DNA from: Mermis nigrescens
Taxonomy: Eukaryota > Nematoda > Enoplea > Mermithida > Mermithidae
Direction of reading: 5' to 3'
Assembly: GCA_036768485.1 (NCBI GenBank)
Contig: JAVLUZ010000142.1
Coordinates: 20,736,290 to 20,800,289 of the forward strand
Length of the DNA stretch: 64,000 bases
The notes beneath the pieces are model-generated. The model saw only the letters and a list, made by a program, of their open reading frames with translations. It did no database searches and was not told where the DNA came from. The number at the start of each line of letters is the position of its first letter. The first letter of the stretch is position 1. The position numbers were made by a program, and so were the translations under genes. Positions 48,322 to 59,215 of the stretch are shown here, one piece after another.

Positions 48322-48723
48322 TATACATCGCATCTGTATGAAGCTTAATGATGTACAAATTTATCGAAACGGCGCAGGGGCGCAAATTTAGATGTTTTTC
48401 CGTTTAAAATTCGACTTTGGGGCCTATTTAATCAAAGATAATCCAAAAAACTGAGTTGGCGTTAAGCGCAAATTTTTTAGCAATCCTAACGTCTGAAGCA
48501 CAATTGACAGTTTTCTGAAGAATCAAACCTTAGCATTAAAAAGAAGAAGTAGGTAACTGAACAAAAAATTGAGAAACTCCAAGTTTAATCTATTCCTTGT
48601 ATCGCCCTAAAAATTTCCCTGCATAAGTCTTCATATACAGTACTTAAAACTAATTGAATAGTCGGAAAAATCGTCAGAAAAAACTACGAAACGACCCTAA
48701 CCTCACTACATAAGGGTTAGTAG

Positions 48724-49152
48724 CATACATGCACAGCATGGGAATTCTGGGGAGGAGGCTGAAATTATTATAAAGTGCCTTTTTGGTCCAAAAATAGTAA
48801 TTACGCGTCAAAAACATCGTTTTTCAGCGTTTCTGACGATGCTCTATCTTTCCAGAGCTTATAAACAAAACTTTTCGAAAAAAATCAAAAAAGTCGGAAC
48901 AAATTGAACAAAATATAGTCAAGCAAAACATGATTATAATGGCGCAGAGCGCCGAAAATTTGGCACTTTTGAGAAAATCGATAGCTAAAAACGCTTAAAG
49001 AAGCATATTTTCTACAAATTTTTTGTAAAATTCTAAGGAACTTTTAAAAAATCACCAATTCTGGGGAGGAAAAGTGAAAAAATTTTTGCGGGGCGGAAGT
49101 GAAAACTTTTCTCGGAGTGGGGGGCAAAAGCCCCCATCCAAGATCATAAAAG
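48724..49152 (+). mobile_element. hAT-like MITE, family F
   Basis: It starts CATACATGCACAGCATGG and ends near CCAAGATCATAAAAG. The flanks GTTAGTAG and GTTTTTGG match at 5 of 8. It holds a hairpin variant GGCGCAGAGCGCC near 48942. The interior matches 37105-37789 in reverse. Confidence 0.6.
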
Positions 49153-49433
49153 GTTTTTGGGTTGGGTCCTCAGCTGGTTGTTTCATACAATATAACGAGG
49201 CTGCATAAATGTGCAATCTAGCATGAGTTGGGGGTAATAAAGAATAACTTTGTACAGCTAAAAGTGCGCGTTTCGAATTAAAGTAGCCAGCTTTATAATA
49301 AAGTTCAACGCGAACCGACGAAAACTTTCAGAATTTCTGATGAAATACGCGTAGAAAAAATCCCAAATTCGATTGCACTACCATTTTATTGGAACTCTCA
49401 AATTACACTAAAATTTATTCTCTAAGCCCCCTA

Positions 49434-50172
49434 CACTACCGGGTGGTTAGCAACCTTTTGCTAGGGGAAAGGGCTTGAGATCAAACCAAATATACCATTA
49501 GATAGAGAGTGTGAAACGGCATTTATTGATGCCAGATTAATAATCAGTGTGCCTACTTGTGCGAGAAACAGCTTTCAAAATGATCTGGGTATGAACACAT
49601 ACCAATAAACAGACTACGTCGATTTTCAAGACTTTTCCAAATATTTTCCTCCTTACTGTTCAAAATTTCATATGATTATCGACCAGTCAGATTTTAACAA
49701 GTTTTTGCGCCTCGACTTCATCTTTATGAATGGCCCAATGGTTTCGGCGGCATTTAAGTTGAGTGAATTTCCGGGCTAAATATCGTTACCCTAAAAATTG
49801 GACGTTTGATTGTTTTAAGAAATGTTGGGTTGCATTAGCTCGCATGCAAGGCGCCTTGTCGTGAACAAAAACAGTCTGACCAGCGACCAAATATTTTTCT
49901 GGCCGAAAATAGGACCTAATTGGTATTGATATAAAACTTTATACAGAAACGTGAAAAATATTTTGATAAGTATCGAAAATCGACATTTATTAATTGTGTT
50001 AATACCCCGATCGTTTAAAAACTATTTCTCTTGCCGGTCTTGGGCACACTGATTTTTAATTTGGCATTAATCAATTCCGTTTTAAATTCTCTATCTAATG
50101 GTATATTTGGTTTGATCCCAAGTTCTATAGTTATAGCGCTGACCCCCTAGCAAAAGGTTATTAACCACCCTG
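49434..50172 (-). pseudogene. Tc1/mariner-like relic with transposase remnant
   Basis: The ends are imperfect inverted repeats: GGGTGGTTAGCAACCTTTTGCTAGGGG near the left, and its counterpart ending ACCACCCTG at 50172. TA lies on both sides (49432-49433, 50173-50174). Minus-strand translation in two frames gives VFVHDKAPCMRANATQ..FL and GNSLNLNAAETIG, which align with the catalytic-domain blocks 'QDNAPCH...' and 'gNSPDLNPIE' of Tc1-type transposases. Those blocks carry the second and third acidic catalytic positions. Frameshifts and stops make it dead, and most of the N-terminal half is missing. Confidence 0.65.
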
Positions 50173-50199
50173 TAGATTGGGTACTAACAATTTTAAATT

Positions 50200-50600
50200 A
50201 CACTAAAGATAGTGTTATTTCCACGTACCCGACAACACAGTTTTTCCACTTTTTGGAATATTTGTGAACCAAAATTTTGGAAAATTGGAAGAATTTTCGG
50301 GCTTGGTTGGCATTTGAGAAAAATTTTTGTAATGCGAAATGCGAGTAGAGGTAAAATTTCAAAATTTTCCGGCGCTTCGCGCCAAATTGATTTAATTTTA
50401 TTACTTGTTATTGATTTTTGAGCCACCAAATCGATTGCGGAATTTTTTCCGACAACTTGCTCTAAGACTTCACTGTAATTGAAAATTACCATCTTCTACA
50501 CGGTTTTGTAATGCAAAAATGCATTTTAGAGAGGTAAAAAGTCAAAATTTTTCGGCGATTCGCACTGAATTGATTTAATTTTAGTACTTGTGTTATTAAT
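50200..50600 (-). repeat. family H-related repeat with two hairpin units
   Basis: Two units of about 180 bp in reverse orientation relative to 20165-21261, each with 'gtaatgcaaaaatgcattttagagaggtaaaa'-type sequence. A perfect hairpin lies at 50371-50383 and a decayed one near 50553. Confidence 0.55.
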
Positions 50601-50635
50601 GTTTAGGCCGCGCCGGATGGCATTCCTATAGTAGG

Positions 50636-51129
50636 TTGACACCTACCCTTTACCACAGGACATGTTATAAGATATACTTCAGTACACATTAGCGCTTGGT
50701 TACGGTTTTCCTAAGTTTTCACATGCGCTGATTCCATCGGTGACATTTTTAGACTGCAAAGATAAGCGCTTAAGCGAGTAAGTTGCACTTGCCGGGTTTC
50801 GATCCTCAGACCACTCGCTCTGCAGCGCAATGCGTTCACTACTCGGCTAAGCCTTAGTCTAAGGCTAGGACAATGATAAAGATCATCCAAAGTTAAGCCA
50901 CGGGCATCATAAGATTAAAGCCATAACTTTATGGTAAAGCTCTAAATAATAAAACTCGCTCTTTCTATTACTCTTACGTATACATTACTCGATCTTTGCA
51001 GTCTAAAAATGTCAACTGATGAAATCAGCGCATGCAAAAATCAAGGAAGACCGTGATCAAGGGTTACTGTGTAATTAGCTACCTATATCTTATAACATGT
51101 CCTACGCTTAAGGGTAGGTGTCAACCTAC
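50636..51129. mobile_element. family G element with tRNA-like core
   Basis: Both ends read GTAGGTTGACACCTACCCTT/AAGGGTAGGTGTCAACCTAC. The inverted arms run about 150 bp ('acatgttataagatata', 'gcgctgattccatcggtgacattttta'). A tRNA-like sequence lies between them on the minus strand. The right flank is taken over by a hAT end (CAGGGTTGGCGAGG) starting at 51130. Confidence 0.7.
50785..50853 (-). other. tRNA-like sequence (Ser/Leu type) inside a family G element
   Basis: Minus strand GGCTTAGCCGAGTAGTG carries an A-box word TAGCCGAGTAG (50849-50839). GGATCGAAACC (50805-50795) is a near B-box. It is 80% or more similar to the sequence at 14689-14760. It has no clean acceptor stem, so it is not a functional tRNA. 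Confidence 0.5.
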
Positions 51130-51270
51130 CAGGGTTGGCGAGGCCCGAGTTTTTTTAGATTTTCAGGTTTTTTGTGTTTTTTTGGTGCAAACCTCTTTGA
51201 GTTTTGGCTTTTTGGATTTTTAATTTAGTTTTTTCACATTAAATATGCCTGTTCACATCAAAGTATTCAA
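51130..51270 (+). mobile_element. left end of a hAT-like element (CAGGGTTGGCGA)
   Basis: It has the same start and 'tttttttggtg' subterminal style as 15481-16151. It is inserted into the family G right arm at CAACCTAC. The matching right end was not found. Confidence 0.45.
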
Positions 51271-51609
51271 ATTAAAGGTTCCAACAATTAAATGCTCAGG
51301 CTCAGACTCAAATGGGTGGGTTCTGCATCACATTACTCACGCTTAGCTGGTCTGGCGGGTAGGTGACTACTATATCTTTGTTATGCGCACTAGTCATTAC
51401 TAATAAGCAACGATTTATACGGATATATCATATTTGGACATTGGACAACAGGAAAATTCTTGGGTTCTGACATTGCAAAATCGCAAAAAATAAAAATCTA
51501 CAACAGTTTAATTAAGCGTCTACAACAGTTTAATTAAGCGCTCTAACAGATTCGGGGAGGGCCTTTCAGATTCTCGATGGGGGGGGGTGGATCCAAACCC
51601 CATATATTC

Positions 51610-52386
51610 TAGGGTGCCCGGATACCTTTGGTCCAAAATCAGAACGTTTGAAAAAAGTAGCACTTTTTAAAATAACCTTCATTGCTACAATAAAACATCA
51701 AATACACACGTAATTACTCTTAGATGACATCTGATTCAGCAAATTTTTGTAACTCAAAATCTTTTTACACATTCCACCACACGATAAAGAATAATTTATT
51801 TTAATTTTAAGCAAGCATTTCACGGTTTTAACAGTCGATCGATTTCGATCGTCTGTCCACTGCTTTTTGCACAAGGAAAATAATCATTCCACAGCTACGT
51901 TAGATGTAGGAATCGAAAAATTACGCTAATTATAATTTTCAAATCAACAAATTTTTCGGTTTGAAACAAAGTGGACCATTTTTATCGACCGGCAAATTAT
52001 TAAATTCATCAGAAGAAGCTTCCAATAATGACTTAAAGTCATTTGTTCCATCAAACAATGAATCTTTCATGGCAACATCTGGCAATGAATATTCAGCCAA
52101 CTTTTGAACTTTGTCATATTTAATATTAGCTTTTAACATCAACCAATTGGTTGAACAAGGATAATTATTTAAGCAGAACCACTTATCGATATAATTAATC
52201 GCCGTTGTATAAAAGTCGATGAATTTATCTAACGTTCAGCTTGATAATCTTAAAATTGTTAAACAGTTCAGGACAAATCAGGATGGGAACCCGAATTTCA
52301 GGACAAAATCAGGACATTTTTAGAATCAGGACGAGCTTCTAAAAATCAGTACAATCCTGATAAAATCAGTACATCTGGGTACCCTA
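51610..52386. mobile_element. hAT-like element (TAGGGTGCCC ends)
   Basis: It begins TAGGGTGCCCGGATACC and ends ATCTGGGTACCCTA, with a perfect 8-bp duplication ATATATTC (51602-51609, 52387-52394). Subterminal 'aaatcagga' words flank the right end. A 67-codon minus-strand frame (52142-51939; contains AEYSLPDVAMKDSLFDG) is the longest frame. It may be a transposase or captured fragment, but I cannot identify it. Confidence 0.87.
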
Positions 52387-52594
52387 ATATATTCCCAAGA
52401 CCTATGTTTGATGTTTTAGAAAGCAGAAAATTTTCTTATTTTTATGTATTTTATTCTATTTTTTATTTATTTAAGTTTCTACTGTCTATTCGTCATTTTA
52501 AAACCTTACTGCAAAGAACGCAACGACACAGGGAACTGTTTACAGGGACGGATTCAAGGGAGCGAAAGGCGAAATAAAAAATGGATATACTAAT

Positions 52595-53340
52595 ATACTA
52601 ATACTAATACTAATACTTTATTCGGAAAAAAACACAAGGGTAAAACAAAAGTCGCAAGGAAAATAAAATAAAATGCGAAATGTCCTGGACACACAGGCAA
52701 ATAGATTGCGCTCACGTGTGCCCTATCAAAAAATTCCCGAAATCAACCTTTTTTAAATTTCTCTTAAATGTCTCAACATTTGGAGAACTTCGAATATATT
52801 GTGGAAGATCGTTCCAAATTCTAGCTGATCTAGTAGCAAAATAATACTTTTTACAATCAAGTCGAAATTTTTCTAAATAGATCTGATTTGCAAATGCATT
52901 TCTAGTACGCGAATGACCATAAAACTTATAAAAATCTTCAGAAGGCAAGAGATTATTGTGAATAAAATTATACGTAACAATTAAATCAAAATAAATTCTA
53001 CGGAGTTCAAGCCTCTCTAAATTCAAGGCTTTTAACCTTTCATCATAAGAAAGTCCCATATATCCAATTAACCTTTTAGTAAATTTTCGCTGTACCCGTT
53101 CAACCCTGTTGATATCAGAAAGCAAATAGGGGCTCCATACAGTTGGAGCATACTCTAATAAAGGCCGAATATAATTCTTAAAAGCAAGAACCAACATTTT
53201 AGGATCATGTGATTCAAAACATTTGAAAATCAAAGCACTCATTTTCAAAGCCTTTGCTGATATATTAGTACAATGACAACTATGTAGATGATAAGTTTGT
53301 TGTTAAGGAAACACCTAAATCTCGAATTGAGGATATGTAA
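52595..53340 (-). pseudogene. CR1-like LINE, RT C-terminal fragment with TATTAG tail
   Basis: The main frame (53248-52712, 178 codons) carries YIRPLLEYAPTVWSPY, INRVERVQRKFTKRLIG, LSYDERLKALNLERLELRR and a GHT end, the conserved C-terminal block of CR1/Jockey-type reverse transcriptases. Upstream, in another frame, IRDLGVSLTTNLSS continues it to about 53340. The 3' end shows AATAAA and a TATTAG tandem tail near 52590-52620. It is 5'-truncated and frameshifted. Confidence 0.85.
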
Positions 53341-54128
53341 TTTGCAATGATTTTTTACTGTCAGGCCAACGTTTTTTCCACATTTAAGGGTTTTCGGTAC
53401 CGAAATTTCGAGATATAGAAAAAAATTTGAGGAAAATGTTTGTAATGCAAAAATGCGAAAAAACACAAAAAATACGGTTTTTAGAAATTTTGGAATTTTC
53501 AACTATTCTGAATTCCGTCCATTTTTATTCTTCAACGAGACTCCAGAAATCGGCTAAAGTGCACCAGTGAAGGTATGAAAATGCATTTTCATTGCAGTAC
53601 ACTAAATTTACAAATCATAAAATGTTCAAAAACTCGTTTTCTACAAAAAACATCGGTTTTTCAAGAAAGAAGAAAGAAAGAAAGGAAATTTATTCGGTAA
53701 AAGTATTAAAGAAAACACATAAAAAGTAGGTAAAAAATGCATTGTCAATGCGAACATAATACACAATCTGCATAAAACAAAGTATGTGCATAAAGCAACA
53801 GATAATGCAATGGTACCAGGAGCGTAAGGCACAATGCTCTTACGTACGCCCCTTAAGATAAACACTAAAATCAATTTCCGAAATCATATTCCTAAAAGCT
53901 ATTGGGTTATTACAGTCAACTGTATTCTGCGGGAGAATGTTCCAAATTTTAGCCACCCTGTTCGCAAAGTCATGTTTTCTACAATCTAAACGTGATTGTT
54001 TGATAAACAGTTTCATGTTATTTATGTATCTAGTACCTCTATCAGGTGCAAGCTCAAAAATTCATTAAATGTCAATATTTTTTGTTTAACAATTTTAAAG
54101 GCAAAAACAAGATCAGTGTGGATACGAC

Positions 54129-54575
54129 CAGGCACGTAGCTGTGGGGGGAATGGGGGGTCCGGACCATAGGTGGGCAGCACCAAAATTCTGGGGGGGGGT
54201 GAAAAAATTTCTGGGGGGGGGGGTGAAAAAATTTTTAAAGGTCAAAAATGGCCTTAAAAATGGTGGTATGGCGAAAAAACACCATTTTTCGACGTTTCTC
54301 ATCAAGCTCTATCCAATGGCATCAAAAAATTGCTAAAAAAGCAAAAAAAAATTTTTCTGGGGGGGGTATTTTGATTTCTGGGGGGTATTTCAACTTCTGG
54401 GGGGTGCATACCCCCCAAACCCCCACGCCCATGTGTGGTCCAGACCCCCCCCCCAAAATTCAGGAAAAAACGGAAAAATAGGTTTTTTCACACGTTATTT
54501 TGTGCTATTTCTGGCTTAGACCCCCCCAAAATTGATGTTGGTCCCCCCAAAATAGGAGGGCCAGCTACGTGCCTG
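54129..54575. mobile_element. hAT-like MITE, family a, carrying a nested family A copy
   Basis: It begins CAGGCACGTAGCTG and ends CAGCTACGTGCCTG (14-bp perfect inverted repeats), with a perfect duplication GATACGAC (54121-54128, 54576-54583). Removing the nested 272 bp and its 8-bp duplication leaves about 167 bp, matching the 163-bp copy at 528-690. Confidence 0.95.
54166..54437 (+). mobile_element. hAT-like MITE, family A, nested
   Basis: Runs from CATAGGTGGGCAGCA to CGCCCATGTGTG. It is flanked by GTCCGGAC (54158-54165) and GTCCAGAC (54438-54445). It is the innermost of a stack: family A in family a in a LINE. Confidence 0.9.
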
Positions 54576-54951
54576 GATACGACAGGTTTCGAGATGTTCT
54601 AAGTTTAGAATATTCAATCTTTCATCATGCGATAAAGTTTTATTCCAAAATAATTTTTTTTTTAAATTTTCTTTGTACTTTTTCAAGTCGTGTAATATCT
54701 CCAATTTGGTATGGATTCCAGACAACGGATCCGTATTCAAGGATAGGTCTAACGTATGTTTTAAAAGCTCCGATCATCAAATCGGTATTTTTTGAGATGA
54801 ATGTTTTGTGTATTAAGGATGCGACTCCTTAATATCAAAAACCACATTAAGGGGAGTTAGGCGACCAATCGAGCTGAAGAGCCGCAATGCGTTATTTTAA
54901 GTAAATTCGATCAATATTGCATTTCTGCATACGTATTTCTTTGATTTTACC

Positions 54952-56058
54952 ATGGGTAAAAGAAATTGCGCTTCGAGAAATATCAATACCAGTTTAAGTG
55001 CCAGGTCACCATCATGTACGTCTAACTTTGCTGTATTAAATGCTGCAAATGAAGATTCTGCCGACTGTGTTATTTGCTACAAGTTAGTCACTGATGACGA
55101 TACTGCTTTATTATGTGATTTTTGTGAACACTGGGGTCATACTTCTTGCTTAAAAGTTGACGATCATGACAATGAAACTTATTCAAAGCCCCATTCCACT
55201 TTCTATTGTTTCCATTGTAGACCGATTGTGAAAAAATATCTGCATATTGAACAACGTTTAGACAATTTTGCTACTCAGCTTGCTGACTTACAAAATAAAA
55301 TTGATCGCCTTGAACGTTCACGAAATTCTTCTATTGATTATGATAAAAACGATTTGTCTGCCATGATAAATGATGCGATTGAAAGGGATTCTAAAAAGTG
55401 CAATGCCGTTTTATTCAATTTGCCTTTATCAAACAGTGTCGAGGACATAAATCAGGTAAAATCTCTAATCGACTCTCATTCTGACGGTCATGATCTAGTG
55501 TCGTCCGACGTTACTCGCATCTTTCGTGATGGTCCCATTCACGATAATCGCGTTCAATTTGTCAAAGTTTGCCTGACTTCGGCTCAGGCAAGGCATCGTT
55601 TTATCTCATTGATTAATAAGACAGTCCGTGTCCAATCCAAAGGCCCACTTTTGCGTCTACGTTGTCGTCCTGACCTATCTTTCCTACAACGAAAACGGCC
55701 AACGGAACTGGTTTATGAGCTGAATGATCGCAAATCTCGAGGTGAACAAGGACTATACATTGATTTTCGTGCTGATTGCATTAAATATAAACCTAATGTA
55801 AATATTAATAGCCCGCGACTCGCTCATCAGGTATCCGCGCCCCGAGATTATTTAAAATTTCAATGTTTTTATGCTAATGCTCGAAGTCTTTTGAACAAAC
55901 TTAGCAACTTACATTTTTTGCTGAATGAAGAAAGTTTTAATGCTCTATTTTTTCTGAAACATGGTTCCATATTGATATTTCCGATGGATTATTGTGCCCT
56001 GGCAAAAATTATCGCATTTTCCGCTGTGATCAAAACGGTAAACGTGGTGGGGGTGTAG
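54952..56058 (+). CDS. LINE ORF, N-terminal part: PHD finger, RRM-like domain, start of endonuclease
   Basis: The frame is 368 codons, of which roughly the first 330 are authentic. Residues 39-89 form a C4HC3 PHD-type zinc finger (C39, C42, C55, C58, H63, C66, C86, C89). Residues about 97-122 are a short coiled coil. Residues about 152-285 match the RRM-like/C-terminal layout of LINE ORF1 nucleic-acid-binding proteins (CNAVLFNLP, RFISLINK, KRPTELVYELNDRK). Without any stop the same frame enters the endonuclease (FQCFYANARSLLNKLSNL, residue about 302 on), so ORF1 and ORF2 functions are fused. A single-base shift in the T run at 55947-55953 breaks the frame; the residues after it are out of frame. 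Confidence 0.82.
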   Translation: MGKRNCASRNINTSLSARSPSCTSNFAVLNAANEDSADCVICYKLVTDDDTALLCDFCEHWGHTSCLKVDDHDNETYSKPHSTFYCFHCRPIVKKYLHIEQRLDNFATQLADLQNKIDRLERSRNSSIDYDKNDLSAMINDAIERDSKKCNAVLFNLPLSNSVEDINQVKSLIDSHSDGHDLVSSDVTRIFRDGPIHDNRVQFVKVCLTSAQARHRFISLINKTVRVQSKGPLLRLRCRPDLSFLQRKRPTELVYELNDRKSRGEQGLYIDFRADCIKYKPNVNINSPRLAHQVSAPRDYLKFQCFYANARSLLNKLSNLHFLLNEESFNALFFLKHGSILIFPMDYCALAKIIAFSAVIKTVNVVGV

Positions 56059-57749
56059 CTTTATTTCTTAAAACTTCTTTTAATGCTATTCAAATAAATC
56101 CGCCACCCGCTTTTAAAGCTCCCGAAATTCTAATAACTGATATTTTTGATTCTGATAGAAAGATCAGATTTATTTTGGTTTACCGACCCCCTGATTTTGA
56201 TCTAGCTTACGCTGAAATTTTAAGAAGATGTATTGAATGGGCTTGTTCTGTTCCTTTCCCTTTTGTAATCTTAGGAGATTTTAATTTGCCAAAAATCAAT
56301 TGGTGGATAAGTTCGGTTCCTACTGATAATCTTAATACCCTATTTTTCGACTCACTTTCGGGCACTGGTTTACATCAATTAATATCAGAAAATACTCATG
56401 ATAATAATATATTAGATCTTCTCTTTGCATCTGATCAGATTTCTAACGTAAACGTTGATATTCCTTTTTCTAATAGTGACCATAATTCAATTATATTTGA
56501 TTGTCTTTTGATGCCAGTCCAAAATCCTAGATCATCTTTTTTTAACTTTCGTAAAGCTGATTTTAATGCGTTAGGTCTAGCACTGTCTCAGATTTCTTGG
56601 CCTGATCTTTTTGATACCTGTTCTAATGTAAATGATATGTATAAGTTGTTTGTTGGAGTGCTTCACTCTTTAATTTATGCATTTGTCCCATTAACTCACC
56701 CCAAGCCCATGAAACGTAAATATCCCAAACTAATTAAAAGAATGTTAACTAAAAAACGTATGCTTTGGAAGAAACATAAACTTTATCACTCCACCGATAC
56801 AAAAATCAAATATAAATCTTTTTGTAAAAAATTGGATTTTGAAATTAAAAATTTCTCTGCTTCTGAAGAAATTAATCTTCTTTCTGACAAAAGTTTGAAA
56901 TCATTTTATAAATTTGTCAATAATCGGTTGAATAATCATCGCTCTTTTCCACCTCTTTTTCATGACCACAAAATCGTTTCTGATCCTTTAGAAAAGGTAA
57001 ATTTGTTTAATAACTACTTTTCTTCTGTTTTTTCTGTTGATAATAATCATCTTCCTTTTTTAGATTCGATGACTGGTTTTGCATTGCAAACCATTCATTT
57101 TGACGCTTGGAACGTGCAACTGGTTTTAAATCAAATAAAAGGTTCTTTTTCTATTGGTCCCGATGGACTCTGTCATTTTTTCTTGAGAAAACTTTCAAAT
57201 TATCTTGCTGAGCCTTTAGCTAGTATCTTTAATGTTTCATTTTTGACTAGCACTATCCCCAATTTATGGAAATTGGCAAATGTAACCCCAGTCTTTAAAA
57301 AAGGTGACGCAGCTTTAGTGAGAAATTACAGGCCGATTTCTATTTGCTGCTCATCAAGTAAAATCATGGAAAATTTGATAAATTCAAAAATTGTCGATTT
57401 TCTCACTACAAACAGACTCTTATCTCCTTCTCAGTTTGGTTTTCTAAAATCAAAGTCTTGTGAATTACAACTACTTAAATGTAAACACAGTTGGACGGTA
57501 TCTTTGAGTAATAGAACTCCTGTCGATGTTGCTTACATCGACTTTTCTAAAGCTTTTGATAAAATTCCCTTCTCTAAGCTTTTATATAAGCTCTCTAAAT
57601 ATGGAATAAAAGGTCTACTTTTTAATTGGCTCAAATCCTTTTTACATGGTCGATTTCAGCGTGTTTGTATTAACGGAGTTTTTTCTGACTTCATGCCTGT
57701 TGGCAGTGGTGTCCCCAAGGTAGTTGTATTAGTCCTACTTTATTCTTGA
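55992..57749 (+). CDS. LINE ORF, middle part: endonuclease and RT fingers/palm
   Basis: This continues the LINE polyprotein after the shift near 55950. It has the APE-type endonuclease signatures VILGDFNLPKINW and SNSDHNSIIF. The RT domain follows: NVTPVFKKGDAALVRNYRPI, FGFLKSKSCELQLLK and the first catalytic aspartate in VAYIDFSKAFDKI, then VCINGVFS and GSGVP. The frame is lost at the C run 57711-57714, exactly in the conserved SGVPQGS turn, so the last dozen residues are out of frame. The enzyme nicks target DNA and primes reverse transcription from it. Confidence 0.85.
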   Translation: MCPGKNYRIFRCDQNGKRGGGVALFLKTSFNAIQINPPPAFKAPEILITDIFDSDRKIRFILVYRPPDFDLAYAEILRRCIEWACSVPFPFVILGDFNLPKINWWISSVPTDNLNTLFFDSLSGTGLHQLISENTHDNNILDLLFASDQISNVNVDIPFSNSDHNSIIFDCLLMPVQNPRSSFFNFRKADFNALGLALSQISWPDLFDTCSNVNDMYKLFVGVLHSLIYAFVPLTHPKPMKRKYPKLIKRMLTKKRMLWKKHKLYHSTDTKIKYKSFCKKLDFEIKNFSASEEINLLSDKSLKSFYKFVNNRLNNHRSFPPLFHDHKIVSDPLEKVNLFNNYFSSVFSVDNNHLPFLDSMTGFALQTIHFDAWNVQLVLNQIKGSFSIGPDGLCHFFLRKLSNYLAEPLASIFNVSFLTSTIPNLWKLANVTPVFKKGDAALVRNYRPISICCSSSKIMENLINSKIVDFLTTNRLLSPSQFGFLKSKSCELQLLKCKHSWTVSLSNRTPVDVAYIDFSKAFDKIPFSKLLYKLSKYGIKGLLFNWLKSFLHGRFQRVCINGVFSDFMPVGSGVPKVVVLVLLYS

Positions 57750-58622
57750 TCTATGTAAATGACCTATGTAACTTGATTAAATACAGTAAAATTTACCTCT
57801 TTGCCGATGATGTCAAAATCTTTGGTCCATCTTCTGATAATCATTTAATACAAAAAGATCTGGACAATATTTATATCTGGTCTATAAATTGGCAACTTCC
57901 TGTTGCTTCGGAAAAATGTGCAGTTTTACATCTTGGTAAAAATAATCCAAAAAAGCTTTATTCTTTGAATAATATAAATATTCCAAATGACATTAGTTCC
58001 GTTCGTGATCTAGGTGTTTATATTTCCCACAATCTCAATTGTAAGGAACATTTAAATCACATAATTAAAAAAGCTGTTTCTCGTTGTTTTCTAATACACA
58101 AAGCTTTTCTTTCTCGTGATAAAGATATTTTAGTTAGGGCCTATACTACTTATGTAAGACCTATGCTTGAGTATGCTGTTTCTGTATGGAATCCATATTA
58201 TGCAAATGATATAAATCGTCTTGAAAATGTTCAGCGTAAATTTACTAAACGTCTTTTTGGTTTTAATAGCAATATGCAATTTATCCTATCTTGAACGCCT
58301 AAAGCTTCTTAACCTGCCTTCTTTAGAACTTCGTCGTCTTCACATATGTCTATGTCTCATGTATCAAATTATTAATGGTTTATCTTGTATTGATGCTAAT
58401 GAATTTTTCATTTTTAGTCAAGGCACTACCCGATCAGTTAACAGTCGTAAACTTACGTTACCAGTTGTCCGTTCCAATGCTCACCTCAACGATTTTTCGC
58501 AAAGATACCGAAAAATCTGGAACTCCTTACCTAATCAAATAGTCTCTTCTCCCAAAATCCGTTTGTTCAAAAAAGAGCTCCTAAACATTGATTTTACAAA
58601 TTTATTGTTGGGGCATACCTAG
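57746..58622 (+). CDS. LINE ORF, C-terminal part: RT catalytic FADD and thumb
   Basis: It starts with LIYVNDLC, then LFADDVKIF with the paired catalytic aspartates. Next come WQLPVASEKCAVLHLG, VRDLGVYISHNL, TTYVRPMLEYAVSVWNPY and ENVQRKFTKRLFGF. A third single-base shift near 58265-58280 moves the rest (LSYLERLKLLNLPSLELRRL ... LLLGHT, stop at 58622) to another frame. The C-terminal GHT/GRT end is shared with the other LINEs here. Confidence 0.85.
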
Positions 58623-59215
58623 TTGTATCACTTCCGTGATCTTTGTATGTCCTTTTGTTCAGTCACTATTTTATCATGTATTTGCGTTTTATCAAATTTC
58701 GTGTATTTTTCTGACAATAAACACTTTCTTGTCTTGTCTTGACTCAGATGCAATATTTGTACAATGAATGCCCGTTGATAAATCATTAGATATGTAAATA
58801 CCAAGGTCCTTCATACAATTTTCGGAATTTTTTAAACTTAGATAGACCTAATTTATAGCCCACTTCCGGATTTCCGTAACCCAAATATAACGTTGCACAT
58901 TTTTCGTAGCTAATTTTCAGTTGCCATTTTTCGGCCCAAGAATGCAATGAATCAAGATCAGACTGTAACAGGATGGAATTTTCAGATTTGCTGAAAATTT
59001 TCAAATCGTCAGCAAACAGCATTATATTGCTATTTTTAATCGAATCTACTAAATCATTTATAAAGATCAAAAATAACGTGGGACCCAGAAAACTTCTTGA
59101 GGAACACCGCTTATTACTGGCAACGAATTAGATATATGACCGTCACTTTTTACCTTCTGTGATCTGCCTGATAAAAATGATAGAATCCAGTTTAGCACTT
59201 ACTTACGCAGCCCTT

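Larger units (their letters stand above)
54828..58740 (+). mobile_element. near-complete CR1-like LINE, 3.9 kb
   Basis: A GACTC repeat flanks it (54823-54827, 58741-58745). It has a 5' leader of about 124 bp, a coding region 54952-58622, and a short 3' UTR ending AATAAA...TCTTGTCTTGTCTTG, a pentamer tail. It is inserted into the minus-strand LINE at an RT position: the host reading of IHCTNIAS before the left-hand copy continues as LIHKTFISKN after it. The domain order is PHD finger, coiled coil, RRM-like domain, endonuclease, reverse transcriptase. Only single-base frameshifts interrupt the coding region, so this is a young copy. Confidence 0.88.
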
